Part shown: positions 27,601 through 42,600 of the stretch, piece after piece
Layout of the letters: each line of letters opens with the position of its first letter
Numbering within the stretch: position 1 is the first letter of the stretch
NCBI RefSeq assembly: GCF_003945595.2
Contig: NW_024104347.1
Span: forward strand, 124,001 to 188,000
Direction of reading: 5' to 3'
Origin: Pipra filicauda
Lineage: Eukaryota; Chordata; Aves; Passeriformes; Pipridae
DNA: 64,000 nt
Notes under the pieces: model-generated
Told to the model about the DNA's origin: nothing
Database searches by the model: none
What the model saw: the letters and a program-made list of their open reading frames with translations, nothing else
Program-made: the position numbers and the translations under genes

Positions 27601-30600
27601 AGCCAGATCTCCCCAACACTACACAATAATCTCAGCTCACTTCACTGTGGCCCATAATCACTGCTCAGTACAGTGTTGGGCTCTAATGATTTTCTGCCAT
27701 GACATCCTACTCAGCATTTAAAATTGGATCCCAGGACTATGAAAAAACACCCTGCTTTATACGCAGCACCTGAATCACATATATTGTGACTGTTCTAGTT
27801 TTTAAATCAATCATAAGTCTGACAAAGACAAAGGTTAATGCATACAGAATTTGGTACATATGAATGTTCAATCATGAACTCCACAAAATAACGAGAAATC
27901 CTTCAAAGATCCTTAACCTTTAATCACCAAGCATGAGTGCTAGAATTTTTTCTTTCTTTTTGGGATACATCTCTGGGCTAATCAGGAATTAAATGAAAAT
28001 GTTTGATTATAGCACTTCTTAGTCCTGTAAACACTTTGCAGTCCCTTGACTAGTTTTAAAAACAAAAATAAAAGCCCTAAGGAGGAGGAAGGTCTAGCAA
28101 AAGCTCAGTTAATTAAACTAAGAACTTTCAAAGACGAATAAAATGACCTACATTTTATTTTTTTAATCACTTACATTAAATAGTAGGTTTCCCCAAGAGT
28201 GTGAATCAAGGTCAGGGCTGAGAGCATGTAAGGGTTGATAATTAGACAGTCTGATTAAAGGTAGAATGGAAAGCAAGAGCCAAGCAACATCAGCTTGATT
28301 CTATAGAACCTGTCTCACACACACAGGTTATTCAAATTCCTCCCTCAGCCAAATGAGCTGAATTTCAAAAGGTAATTACATCAGGTGGGCCTGATCTGAG
28401 ATTTAAATGGAATATCAAAATGGTTACTGGTGGCAGCCTGTGTTTATTCACTCAGGAATAACTGTGCCAAATGCCAAACCAGAATCACTCTGAAGCACCT
28501 CTGCTTTAATAATAATAATGTGATTTTAGGACTGAAATCCCTGCGCTTCAATCTGACAGCACATCTGTACATGTCAAGAACAAACTAAGCAAAAATCTGA
28601 GAGCAGAGTGATACTCACAGTTCAGCTATGCGTGATCCATAAAGTTCAGCGAGTAAGTAACAGAAACCTTGCAGTTTTTCTAGAAAACATAATTTTTTTA
28701 AAGTAGTTGAGCATAGTGAACTGGTTTTGCAGCAGTCAAAATGCAGCAGCAGTTGATTCATTAAGGTGAATGTTGATTTACTTTAGAGGAAGGCATGTGA
28801 CTCTATGACCTCAGTGTAGCACCAAAAAATGGAAAACCTGAATTTTTAACCTTGCCTAAAATCCTTCTCTCACTTTAGGCAAGCCACATGATAAAGACTA
28901 GAATAGATAATCAGCATTTGTTAAATGTTCTGAGTATGGCATCATGGAAAAGTCAAAAGAAATAATGTATGCCACAGCATGTCCTAAGAAGTTTAAACAA
29001 ACAGCTCAGTAGGTTTGCAAGAAGAAAGAAAACAAATACATAAATCAAAGAGCAGAGAGTGGTGTTGGGCTAGAACTGCCTGGGAGCTTCTTGATTTGAG
29101 AAAATAGGTTTTGTGTAGAGCAGGAGTTGTGCAAGAGTAACTGCATCCAAAGAAATATTTGACATTTTTTGTTTGGCTTTCTTTCACGGTCTGCAGATGT
29201 GTTCCTTTTTGGGATGCTGGCTTAGTTGATTTTCTTTAATCTGGGTGAAGCATACCCTCCATAAGACAGTTCATTAGTGATTTCTTTAAGGAATTGTTTT
29301 AAAAAAAGGTGGTCCCTGCACCTGAGCAAAGACACTGTGGGAGAGATTGGGGTTTGAATCAAAAAAGGGCATGATGGTAGCACTGGTCTGACAGTTCCCA
29401 TGAAGGAAAACTTCCTGTTTCTTGGCCTGAACAGGCTAGAGATGGTTAACCATGCAAAGGAGATGTCAGCCTTGTTTCGGCAGGGTTAGTGTTGTGAAAT
29501 GTCAAAAGATGCAGGTTCATGTAAGTACTGTGACAATAAACTTGCAGCTCCTCAAATTCCTGAGAGCTGTCATTTTTCTCTTGGACCTCCATTACTCAGG
29601 CAGACTTGGGGAAGAAAGCACAGTGTGTCCTCATCTTTCCCAAAGAAAGGCATAGCAACCCCCAAAGGAGTCACTTCCGTCCAGCTCTGGGCTATATATT
29701 CAATTTTAACCAGCTGGACATGGCCAGGGCTGGGAGTCTGCTGCATACAAGGTGGGTAGGTTTGCTCCGAGGGGGGTACAAAACCTTGTGGCAGTGACTC
29801 CATTGGTGGGCATGGATGTGCTCTTTCTCCCACAGCTGCTCTCCTGCCAGGACTGCAAGCACCTTGACTGGCAACCTGTGACTGCAAAAGGAGGACTGGG
29901 GCCAGAAAGGCATACCAGGGAACAAAGAGATAATTTTCCCAACACTCTCCTACTCATATGGTGTTGCAGGCAGCTTCTGTAACTATGATAGCTGATATTT
30001 CTTATCCCATGACAGGTGTTTTATTTCTATCGAGTTACTAGCTTAATTTCTTTACCTCCTTTGTCACATAACTCCTCTCTATTGGCTCTTTAGAAGCAAT
30101 CTGCAAGTAAGAATTGGTCTCCTGACTAGAATTAGATTTTATTCTTGTTCACCTAAAAGGACATTGCAGACATCAATAACCCTGAGTTTGGTATCACAGC
30201 TGATTAGAATACCCTCTGATGAGGCTTGCCAGTGGGGCACCTGGCTCCCTATAGTAGCCTGCAGGCAAAGGTGGCTGGCTTCCCCAACACCTCCCTGAGG
30301 CATCACGGATGATGGTCTCCTTGTGATTTTCCCAGACCAGCTGGTTTCCACAATGTTTCTGGCCCTGGAAGAGCCAGCTGACTACTGTAACCTGTACTGG
30401 TGGCTCTGAGGAGAGAAGAATTTGGCTGCCCGCCAAGTCTGGGGAGCTGATGTAGGGGTTTTGCTGGTCACACTGATTTCTAGGTGCTGGTTTCCTTATG
30501 CGTATAGGAAGCTTGACATGTAACTACCCCATGGTATAACAAATGATGAGAGGTAAAAAGAATAGTAATAATGTTAAATTGTAGTTGAGCACATAGAGTC

Positions 30601-33600
30601 CTCCTGGAAGATTCAGATGCCATTCAGGCTTTAGCTTCCAGCAAAACAGACCAAAGCCACAGGCAGTGTTTACAGGACTGCCCTAGGAGCCAGCCAGCCT
30701 GCATTCATGTGTTAACAAAGGTCCAGCTCTGATAAAACACACGAGCAGAGGACATTGAAGAGAGGAATCTGTGAGGAAGAACCTGTGTAAGTCAGAAGGG
30801 AGGGAGAGAAAAAGTGATGAATAACTGTGAATGTCCAGGGGCAAGAAAATGATGCCTCAGAGCTTTTTGGATTTTTTTACTTTTGTAGATTTTAGAAGTA
30901 CTTTTGTAGTAAATGTAGATTTTAATGTAGGTGCATTATATCCCTTACCCTGTAGCATAATAGTTATACATACCCAACCCTGTTACCGCATTTCATATCA
31001 ATCCCTTTAAATTCTGTTAGTGTGTTTAGTCTTCTTTTCAAGGTAGAATTTAGAAAAGCACTCTAGGCCTGGACCAGAAGATATCACACAGACGTAGCGA
31101 CCTTCAATCCCAGAACTTTGGAGGAGCTCCAAGGACTATACATGCTGTGAAGAAGATGAAGATGAGGAAGAAGGGGTCCCAAACATCCCCAGACCTAATT
31201 CCCAAAGGGGTGTGTCAGTGGGCAGAACTGTGCAGAAATGGGAGTGGACAGATCTGGGATTGAATGGACCTTATTATAAAATCATACAATCACTGGTCTG
31301 GGTGTGGGCATGTCACGTGTATTCCCCTGGCCTGAGGCCTAATTAAAGGACCCACTCTTTTTATCTTATCTTATACACTAAATTGGCCTGGAGTCTTTTT
31401 CTTCACAGACTCTTAAGGTAAAAAAAGAGCTTAAACCAAATTAAATGCTGGAAAATTTAGAGAAAATATAGAGTGTACTTGCTTTTGCCCTGTTTCGCAT
31501 AAAAGAGATCCCCTAAAGTGCCTTATTCTTAGGGGATCTTAAGAACAATCTGGAAGGTTTTCCTCTATATCTTGATAGTCCTAGAAACACAGATTCTGGC
31601 TGAATCCCAGAGGATAAATATTTGCAAGAAAGATGCTGTTATCCTGTTGCCATTTGCACTTGAGCTCTAAGGTGTTTACACAGCAGTGGTCAACACAGAG
31701 GCAGAGCATGACTCAGAGCCAATGGTGAAGGCAAAGGGTCTCAAAGCACATTTCAGGTATCAGACACCTCAATTTCATCAAGCAGTCAGTCAGTATCCAG
31801 GTAAACATATATTCTTGCTAACATCTCCTAACACTGTAAATGCTGCACATTCTCCCAGACCTGGCCTTTGCGTCTGCTCAAAAGCCTTCTTCACTAGTGA
31901 CATTACTAGTCTTATTTTCATAGTTTTATTGGCCACATTGCTTGAATCACACATATTGCAAATATTTCCATACAAATGAGGATGTGGTTCCATTTTCTAC
32001 ATAGCCTAGGGGATTAAGTGGGATAGACAGGTACTGAAAATTTTACTATCTTTTTCTCTGTCTTTTGTTCTTGAACATCATATAACTTTACTGAAGGCTT
32101 GTAATCAGAATTATAGGAGGTCCTTAAAAAAACCCACATGAATTCTTATTCCCTTTTTGGCCCTAGGAAAAACCCCACTGCCATTAATTTGTTGTTGTTA
32201 TTCTTGCAATTGATTATAGGCATGCGCATAATAATGAATTGCTTCTATAAGTGAAATGCATGACCTGCTTTAGTAGGTTTGCTGCTCATGAGCATCCAAA
32301 GCTTTTCTACTGTTTCAAGCAGCAAGAAGAAGCTGTTGATTCCTGCTGGCCTGCAGTGTTCACCCCCCAGGAGAGGATAAAGTGGGTTACACTGTAGCTC
32401 CCACACAATCTATAGGATTTTTCATTCCTTTCAAGTTCAGGGTCAGTTATTTTCTATTGGGCGTATCCATGCATCTCATAGAAGGTAACTGGATTATACA
32501 GATTTAACTAAAGGGATAATAGGATTTTATGTGTGTAAAGAATGGCAACTGAAAAGAAATATCTTGACATGTCAGCAGAACAAGGTCCACTGAGCGAATC
32601 GTGAACACAGAGCTAGTATGTCATAATTTAAAGAAGAAAATTGTAGTTTAATAGCAGGATCAGTGTTTGTAATTGTAACTTCATGGTTATGTGCCTGTAA
32701 TTTAAAACACTGAGGATATGACTTATGGAATAGAAATCAGATAAGCGTCATTCTATCAATGAATGAATCCTAGCAATTAGCTCCCTGCCCCATTCCACAT
32801 CAGGAAATCCTTACTTGGAAAGGAGGAAATTAATATTCTACACATATCTCCTAACTAGGGTTTATGGAGCAAGATGGTTTCTCAAAGATATAATTCGCGA
32901 AGTCCTATAAAAATTACTTTTTAATGAAGAATCCTAAGCCATCTTTTTTACATTCATAATGTTAAAAAGATATCATGAATGTGAGATCTAGTTACTTAAA
33001 TAGTTATAGGATTGGTCTGTGAGGCACAAAGCTATTGTGGCATTCAAACTGCTCTCTATTTAGGAGTGTGCATGTGGACAGCTAAGCTCCTTTGGGCAGA
33101 CAAAATAAGGGGCAGAAAAACAGGACTCTTACATATAATCATAAGGAATAGCTATTGCTTTTGAAATTTGTATCACCAGTTACATTTCAATAGCTTTTCT
33201 GCGCATACCAAATCCTCACATCACACCTGTCAACCTCATCTCATTTTTAAAATTTTACAAGAGCAGCTTCCTATATCCACTGAAAACATTTTCAGCTTCA
33301 CAGTTGCTATGAAGACCCTTATCAACAAGATGAGTAGTTGGGCATACAGTGAGTCTATTCTTAAGCAGCTAACAAAGAGACAAAGGGGAGAAAAAGAAAG
33401 GAAAGGGGTCTGCATATGTTGGTGCTCAGATATGTGTGGGCTTAATACAGCCCCATATATTCTAACTTTGGGACAAAATCCCGTCCCTGAAACCAAGCAA
33501 AGCCACGCCATTGACTTTCCTGTAAATAGCAACTTTCTATCTCCTAGCTACATACGTTTGAGATGCTGCACGAGAAGTGGATAAAGTTTTTTCAGACTTC

Positions 33601-36600
33601 ACATGAGAATTTTTAATTAACAGAGAAATACAGCAGCACCAGCATAACATATGGCACATTACTTGGTACTTACCAGGTATGTAGTTGCACAGTCTCTCCA
33701 CGGCTGCCTTTACTGTACTGTTGTGCCATTGTGCAAGTTGTTCAATTACAGACACCACAAGCACGCATCCTTCAAACAAACAAACAAACAAAAAGAGTGA
33801 ATACGGTTGTCTGTGAGGTGTGACGAAGTGCCCTGTGCCACAGAAATATTTCAGGCATCATTGGGTATTTTATTTCTTGAAATGCTCCATGGCAGATAAA
33901 TGTTCAAGAAGAAAAAATATCTGTGAATTGCTGTCTTGATTCAAACCCTGTAAGTTATTACAGGGAGGATGTGGATGCCAGGGGAACACATAGAACAGCC
34001 TGAATTTTACTATATAGTGCTCCTGGAAAAATTACTCCATTCTTTCAAGGCTGAAAATCAAGGAGTCAGGGGGATAGCCACTGTTACGACTGCCTGCTTG
34101 GCCACCTGCTTTCTTGTTATTTCTCACAAGAAAAAAGTCACGGGTCTGTACTTGATAGGACTTTTATACCTCTCCACACAAGCCATACAGAGAGATACCA
34201 AACCTGAAAAACAAACAGTTGTGACGACCTACAGAAGAGACATCACACCGCAGATGTGTGTTCTGACCATGACCAAAGCATCCATGGTATCGTTTCTTCA
34301 CAGACTTTACTCTGAAGCTCAGCAGTGCTCAGTACACACACAGGGTTGCTGGTCCCATTTGTTAAAGACAAAATGTCTTCAGAGTTCATTCTGTGGTTGG
34401 AAAGAAACCACTTCCTTTGACCTATAAAGCTGGTTATTTCTCATCACTAATCTGGGTGTGAACAGGGCTGCAGCCTAGTTGCTTCTTGGACTTCCTGTGG
34501 CTGAGACTCACAAAATTGTACACTAGTGAAGCATTTCTTGAGATGTGCAGCACTTTTCCTGCTGTTTTGGGGATGAAGTAGGTTCAATGTGATCTCCACT
34601 CAACAGCCATTCAAAATCCACATGATGGGCATTCATTTCAAGTCAATTTTAAATTGCTGTAAGTCAACATTGTGCTTTCTCTGCAGTGGCTTCACTGTTT
34701 TATGAGGAACACAGCTTTGGTGATGCAAAGTCTTCCCACTGTAGTCGGACCTGGCAGCCAGAGTGAAGTCCCTGCCTAGGCTCAGAGCCTGAAAGGAGAA
34801 AGAAAGGAGGGTATCCCAGGCAGACAGTAGACAAGGAGCCAGGATGCCAGTTTCCAGCAGCCTGGGTAAAGATTTCTCTTTGAGATCCCTGTAGCTGAAC
34901 CCTACTTCCTCTCCTCTTCAAGAAATCCAAGCTCTCAGACTTGCTCTGACACAGTCTAGAAATGGAGGTGAGCTGCAGCAATTTGATGTGGCTGCAGATT
35001 CACCTTTTTCTGAAGCTTGAGAGCTTTAATGTTCAGGTTTTCAGACTGGCACAACTCTTCAAAGTGAGCTTTAAATTCCACCCAAGCACCTATGCGCTAT
35101 TAAATCAAAGTGCTGTTTTTCAACATAAATAACTTTGACGCTTCTATGGATCAAGTAGCAAGTAAAAGAGGAGGTAGTACAATTGGAACTTGCTGTAAGG
35201 CCAGTACTTTGAGTCTTCTATTACTTCTTCTACTCCAAATACAGTAATCCAGTGGAAATTACAGTGAACTGTCACCTCTTTTGCACGGATAAAAGCCCAC
35301 TTCTCCATACTTATTAAATAAAATGCTCACTCAAGATCTTCTGCAGAATGATTTATAGAGCATGCTAAGAGCCATTACCTCTAGTCAGACTAAAAGGATT
35401 GGAGATTAAATGAAGACAGATACTACCAAGGAAAAAACCTAAAGCAGGACATTCTTCCCTCTCCCCCTCCCTCTTTCCCCTATCCTTCCAAATAACCAGA
35501 GGCTAGCTAGCCCAAGGAATTAACAGCTCATTAAAAACACAATAGCTCGTAAAGAAAAAAAAAGAGTAGAATAATAAAGACACAAACTAAAGTAAAGGGA
35601 ACATCCAAGATGAAGGATAAAGCATGCTCGGGACTTGGGCTCAAAGAACACACCAGGGCCATTTGAACCAGATTTAACCACTAGCAGGTGCCTTATAACA
35701 GCCTTATCATAGAATCACAAAGTGTTTTGGGCTGGGTCAGACCTTCAAAATGCATCTAGTCCAGACTCTACAATGAGCAGGAATAGCTTCAACTAGACCA
35801 GGTGGCTCAGAGCCCCATTCAACCTGATTTTGAATGTTGCCAGGGCTGGGGCATCCATCACATCTCTGGGCAACCTGTGTCAGTGTTTTACCACCCTCAT
35901 TGTAAAAAACTCCTTCCTTATATCTGGTCTAACCAAAACCTATTTTAGTTTAAAACCATTACCCCTGAGACAGAAAACAGATCCTGGGTCCTTTGCCGGG
36001 GTAGCATGGGCACAGCCATGCCGGACTGATCCATCCTTTAGCACAGAGATGGCAGTGCACGTCCTCAAGACACACTGTAACACATCTAAAAGGCATTACA
36101 TAGCTTAGTTCTTATAAAACTATATTATTAACATACATGTGCAACCTACAGACAACAAAAAACTACCCTTCCCCTGACTTTTGTGTTTTATTTATGAGGA
36201 TAGAAGCTCAGAAAACTACCTAAATGATGACTTGATCACAAAAACACACATTCTTTCTGTGCCTTCCTTTCTACTCATACCGAGGTCAGGCGTTCATCTA
36301 ACAATCTTGATGTCTAGAAGTCAAAAAGACAAAAAGGAGTCCAAGAAGAAAGACAGGAAAGAGCTATCCCTCTGATATTTTCCAAGGTGCACAGTTTTTG
36401 TTTTTTTCTCATTCTTTTGCACCACGAGCTTGAGGAATCCACAGAATCATAGAATTGTTTAGGTTGGAGCTGACAATCTCACCTACTGCAGCAGAGAGAA
36501 GTGTCTCTCATTTTGCCTGTGCTGTGTAATGCAGTGCTCCTGCACTTCCATTTGGGGTCTGCAGAAAAAGGGGCTTATGGACAAACAGCTCAACATCCGA

Positions 36601-39600
36601 AGAGTTGGGCTGAGAATAAAAATACCCTTGGTGCTTCCATTTTCTGTGCTATACAAGACACTGAAGATGTGAGTTTCTATCTCATGTTTGTCAAAGTACC
36701 ACAGAGGGAGTGAGAAACAAAAAAGCTATTTTTGGTTCAGCTCTGCCAAACAGAAATAGAATTCTTAATCACAAACACAATCATGTGGGTAACACTACTC
36801 TAGGAGCAGTCTCCTGGCAATTAAATGAAAATTTTTTCAATCGATTAAGTCAGATAGACACCTTTGTGTCTATTGAACCAGGCCTGAAGGGAAATCTGCT
36901 TCACACGAGGATTAACAGAGCCATCACTGAATTTGTGCAGTACCTAATGCAGTACCTCAGGCTACTAGAAGCTATATGAATATAAATAACAATAATAATA
37001 GCCTGACTACTAGGGAAAAACCCACAGAGCTGAACTTCAGAATGTTTGCTCTCATAAACTTGTTTTCACTATCACAGAGAGGATGTTTCTGTTCACGCTG
37101 TTATACCCTCCCCACCTCAGGCACCCACAGACCACCTTGATTATTCAAATGCTCTCCCAGTCAAATGCATTTATTCCAGGCAAAATGCTTACTTTGTGGG
37201 ACAAGCTGATAAAGAAAGTCTTGACTGATTTTAAAAAGGGTCTGCAGTTCTAACTGGGACATCATCAGGCACCGCGGCTGAAGTCTCTGGACCTGAATTT
37301 GGGTAGTCCTCCTGCCCTCTGGTGGGAAAGGTGCTCCCCAGGAACACATGCCATCAACACAAGCCATTGGTTCATCTGCTCTGTTTTCCCTATCGACCAG
37401 GTCTTTTATCAACTGCCCTTGGCCCACCTCTCTTTACTCCTTGTGGTCTGCTGACATCTCTTATCACCTTGCCATGAGCTCTGCCAAAGACCTTCATTTA
37501 GAGTGATGTCATTAGGAGAAGCTTTTGGGCTGGAGATTGTAAATTACTCGGGGAAAAAGACTGAACTCTGTGCAGAGGGAGGAGGAATGTCTAGGGGTCA
37601 CTATGGTCTGGGGAGCCTAACCCACCTAGACTCCCCATTTTTTTTTTTTGTAAAAACATGCCACCCCAGTAATTCAGATTTATCCTCTGGGAGAACCTAT
37701 CTCTGGTGATGAGCTGAACTTCAAGAGGTTAGTGTTTACAAATTCAAGACAATCCAGACTATCCTCACTCCTACTACAAACCTGCTCTCCTTTTAATCCA
37801 ATATATTATTTTCCTCTGAATTTAGTGTCAGGAAAAGAAATGGTAAGCAGTTATCTAGCCTTTAATGGGTCTTAATTTTGCTGGCCAAAAATGCAAAATA
37901 ATTAGTTAGCTAAAAAGGGCAAGGGGAAATCAGATATCTTCGACTGTAGAAATTTAACTGATTTAATTACTTATGGTATGTGCACTAATACAAACTTTTA
38001 AGTGTTCTGGCATCAGTAGAAAAGTATGTCCTGATCTGGCCAGTCATTAGCAACTATTGCTTGCTTTTAATTTACTTGCTATTTAGATGTGATTTATCTT
38101 TCATCATGAGCTGGGTGCATATAAGCCAATGTAAATAGGCTTCATCATTAAAAAAGCTCTAATTTTTTTTTATAGTTGCATAAGATTTTCTTTAGAAACA
38201 AGTTTCAATAAATTGACTCTGCTGTCTCACTTCAATAATAGGTTTCAATACCCTGACAGGCTGAAGAATGTTTTCTCTAGAAGAACTTCATTGGCATTAA
38301 AATACCTACCAGCCATTAGAAACTAGACTCTGGTATTAATAAAATGCCTGTCTCTTTTAGCGATAGTTTGTGCCATCTGCTATTAATTTCTGAAGAGATA
38401 AGACAAGTCCATAACCATTTTGCTCAGCAGCAGCAAGGTGAAAACTCACACATCAGGAAGTACTTCTCTCCATGTATTTGAAAGTAGTGTGTAATAATAA
38501 AATGACATTTCCAATAAGCTCAGGGAAAAAAAAAATCATATCCCAATAATAAAATCAAAGTTAGAGAAATTAATTTCTTAGCTGTGAAGCCTCTAGCAGT
38601 TTGAGCAGACTATTTAACTTAATCCACTTCTGCTGCACAAGTTTGAAAGGCTCTATAATTAGAATTATACCTAGGGATGTCAAAAAATGTCTGGATAGTG
38701 TAAGCTGCCTCTCTAAGTTTCAGATTTGTAGGTCTATTTGTCTGAGTAAAACTCTGTTAAATTGGACTTCTGGCACCTGACACATCCTCCTTTGCCATCC
38801 TTTGCTCACATTTCTGGGTACTGGACTTCTTTCTCACCTGTCCAGCCATATCACTGTTCCTTAGCCATAAATTAAACGTACCCACAGAGCAAAAGGAGGA
38901 TATAAGTCCACAAAAGCAGCCTTGAACACAAATAGCTCTCTGCAAACCCTGCCAACCAGCTCACTCCCAGTGAAGCAGGAGCTGGAGCCTTGTTTGGTGA
39001 AGCGACAAACCTTTGCCTCAAAAATCTGTCTGCAGCAGCCAGCCTCTGTGTAAATGAACCCATCTATCACATTCCTGGTTTTATACAGAAGATGAAGGCT
39101 TCCCCAAAACACGATCCTAAGCTCCAAAGCATCTCAAAGCCTACAGGTGAGGAGACCCAAGAGCCTGTCTACAAAAGGTAATATTGCTACTCCTCATGCA
39201 GATGCTGTTATACAGGTATAAAATCTCCTCTTTCTAAATTCATGTAATCCAGTTCCAGTTCAACCTGGAACAAGACATTCCTGTTTGAAATAAGAGCATT
39301 CACATGGGGAACTAGGAAGAAGTAAGGTTTTCTTCTCTGAGATGGGGACATCCATGTGGGTATTTTTGATGCAGGCAGACCATGCAAAATTACAATACAG
39401 GAATGCTTTCTTTTTCATAGAATTATAGAATGGCTTGGGTTGGAAGGGACCTCAAAGATCATCTAGTTATCCATCCCATGGGCAGGGACACCTTCCACTA
39501 GATCAGATTGCTCAAAGCCCCATCCAGCCTGGCCTTTAACAGTGCCAGGGTTGGGACATCCAGAGCTTCTCAAGGGCAACCTGTTCCAGCATCTCACTCA

Positions 39601-42600
39601 TTATATATTCCTTTCCTAATAGTTCCCAATACCCATTTTGCCTTGCACTGCTTCTCAGCACTGAGTTGATACTTTCAAAGAACAGCCCTTTATAACCTCA
39701 AGATTTCACACCAGCTTGGAAATATTCAGCTCAAATGACTTAACTGTATATGCAAAGTTAGGACAGTTTTCTTACAGCCAGATTTGTTTCTTTGAAAGGT
39801 AATTTAGAAATGGATCTGAGTGATAAAGTCTTTTAACTCAGATTTTGTTTCCTATTTCATTTACAGTGCCAATGCATTGTACAGATATATTGAAATGATG
39901 GAATATAATTAGAGGTATCCATTCAAACATATTGGCATATACAAGACCCTTTCGCCCTTAATTTGCTAGGTGTTATAAAATATCCTGGAAATACTAAATG
40001 ATATACTATTAACAAACCTGTCACTGGGTATTAAATTACATATAGTATATTGGCTAAAGATATTTTTAAAATATTACTAGCAATATAATAGTATTTTGAG
40101 TACATTTGTAACAAAATCAGTAACAAAACCAGCAAACCCTGGAATACCAGTTATCATTTCTGTTGCACGTGTAGTAGCAGTGAGCCACCTCAGACACCCT
40201 AAATTTAGAGCCCTATATATTCACTACTGTTTTCTTAAGACACCCAATAAGGACTCTGACAGAGCTATGGCAGTGCCAAAAATTCAGTTTCCATCTAGTG
40301 GAAGACACTAGTACCATACTTGCCAACCAAACGTATTCCACGTTTCCTATATTACACTTTAAAGAGCCCTATTTAAAAAAATCTATAACCCCAGGCATTT
40401 CCAATAGAAATGTTTTCTGTATTAATTAATAGGAAAAAAACCCCATGTTTGCATGTGCGCCATGAGCATATTTATCTTTTCCAAATCAAGATAGGATATT
40501 GAAAATTTACTGAAGCCCGATTGCTGGCAGGGGAAGTTAATGTGAATGGGTAACTTCATCCTTGTCACAAAGGTTTGACCATTTTAAGACTCTGAATGCA
40601 CGAAACTTGTTTCAGATATACAGTTCCTAAAACCAGTAAAAGTGATTGCCTTAAACATAAGCAGAAGTTCTCTCTAAGGGTTAACATATGAGCAAGAATG
40701 AGAGGCACACACAGTCAGCACCCAAATAGACCATCAATAAATAAGACTATTAAAGAAAACTTATACTGAGGGCAAGCATAAGTAATGTAAAATGTACATG
40801 ACTACCCATATCTACAAATGCATACAGATGTGACTGTGTATTTACACACACATAGATGTAGATGTGTTGGTGTGCTGAGCATACCTTTTTACTGTGATCA
40901 ATAGATATATTTACATTTTACAGTCATAAACTTTCAGTAAGAGTTGGGGTGATTCTGGAAATGATGTTTTTACTGAATAGTAGCTTTAGTATCTCTACTG
41001 TATTTACTACTCCCATGTCTGTTCTTTTCTATCTAAAGTATAAACCTAGGAAAAAAATGTTATGATCAAATTTAGTATTTCTTGTTGACTAACAGGCTAA
41101 ATTTTGCCGCTGAGTAAACTGAGCAATGTTGGTGAACTGAACAGAGGTGCTGCGGCTTGGCAGTGGTTTAGCTGTAATCAAAGTCAATTCCCAGCCTTTC
41201 AGAGTAAAATACATTGTGGTGTTACACTGATATTGGGCATGGCCTTTTTACAGAACTCATTGAGCTGTAAATTATACGTTCTGTCATGGTGCCTCCCCAG
41301 ACAATATGTGCACAGCCACTTTGTCTGAGCACAGTTGTTAAAAGCCTCCAACTCCATTTGGCATGTTCCATTGTGTGAAGTTATCAGGAGCTCCAGACGC
41401 CACCAATCCTGCTGCCACTCTGCGGGGCATATTTCATCCCTGCACTCATGCACAGCTAGACGGAGGCAAACTGTTGAGGACAATGACAACCAAGCAAATC
41501 AACACAGGTAGAGGTCAGCGTTTTACACTGCTGGTAGCTCGGAAACATCTGTTCTTTAATGTAATCAGAGCTGAAAATATGTTTCAAAAACATGCTTCTT
41601 CATACACTAGGAATTATGTGCTCCTGGCTGAATGGAAGTGCTGACCTGCAAAGGTTGCTGAGAATGGCATTATATTGAGCACAAAGATGGGGAAATTTGC
41701 CTCCCTGGCTGCTGACCCACAGGATCTCTGCTCACTAGCAAAGAAGATGGACAGCGTTGCTGTCTGGTTGTATTGAGCGCTCCCTGACTAATCACCTCAC
41801 TCCAAAAAGGGCAACCAAAGTTAATGGTCAATAGAACAGGGCAGTTGACTTCTGGGAAGAAGACAAATAAATGCTGCTATTTGCAAATGGTTCTCGCAGT
41901 CACAGCACCGAACCCCTGAAACACTGAAAGAAGTCCTCTTACACAACCTCTGCTCTAGCAGTTGATCTAGGCCATTCTAAAGGGACAGGCTGGACACAGT
42001 CTGCAAAAATCTCTAATGAGGTCTTCTATAGATTTCTCAGGAGCTAACGACTGTGCTCACTTATTACTGACCTTAGAAAATCTTCTTCCTAACCTGAATG
42101 TCCCCACTGGTACCCATTTCTGTTATTTCTTGCCATAGCTGTTATGAACCTTGAGAATGGATTACCCTTTTAATGTTTTCAAGGACAGACATGTTTTTCT
42201 CAAGTTTGTCTTCTCTAGACTAATTAACTCTAATTTATTCACTCGTTCTTTATAGCTTATGCTTGTTTTTCTCTGAAACCTCCTGTCACTCTGCATCATT
42301 CTTGATGCACAGCCCCAAAAGGCAAGGCAGAAATTCCTCTGAGCTTTGTCAATGCTGAGAAAGGTAATGGGTTACTTCACATCTTGCAAGCTATCTTCTG
42401 TTCTCGCGTCTTGGTGCTCACCAAGCATGTGTGTGCTTCATGACAGCATGCCAACATTGTGCCACCACAAGCCCAGATGATCTTCCCTAGGGATGCTACC
42501 CAGCTGGTTTGGCCTCATCTGCTACATGTCATGGACTATTTCTACTGAAGTGCCTTCAACATTCCCATATTGAAATAACCTTTTCAAGTGCAAGTACTCC

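Larger units (their letters stand above)
28680..33673 (-). other. AOAH intron 2 (5.0 kb)
   Basis: Holds the possible LTR at about 30832-31407 and the hairpin at 31506-31539. The stretch 29560-29900 is GC-richer with overlapping frames on both strands but without recognisable product. Confidence 0.7.

Noticed and set aside
28171..28215. Alternative exon 3 with a good donor (gtaagt) and phase 1 acceptor
   Set aside because: It lacks the required saposin cysteine; the exon at 28619-28679 matches the human sequence without gaps and has correct phases.
31270..31295. AAATCATACAATCACTGG resembling the CR1 tail
   Set aside because: The similarity is limited to a few bases and the sequence after it does not follow any CR1 3' region.
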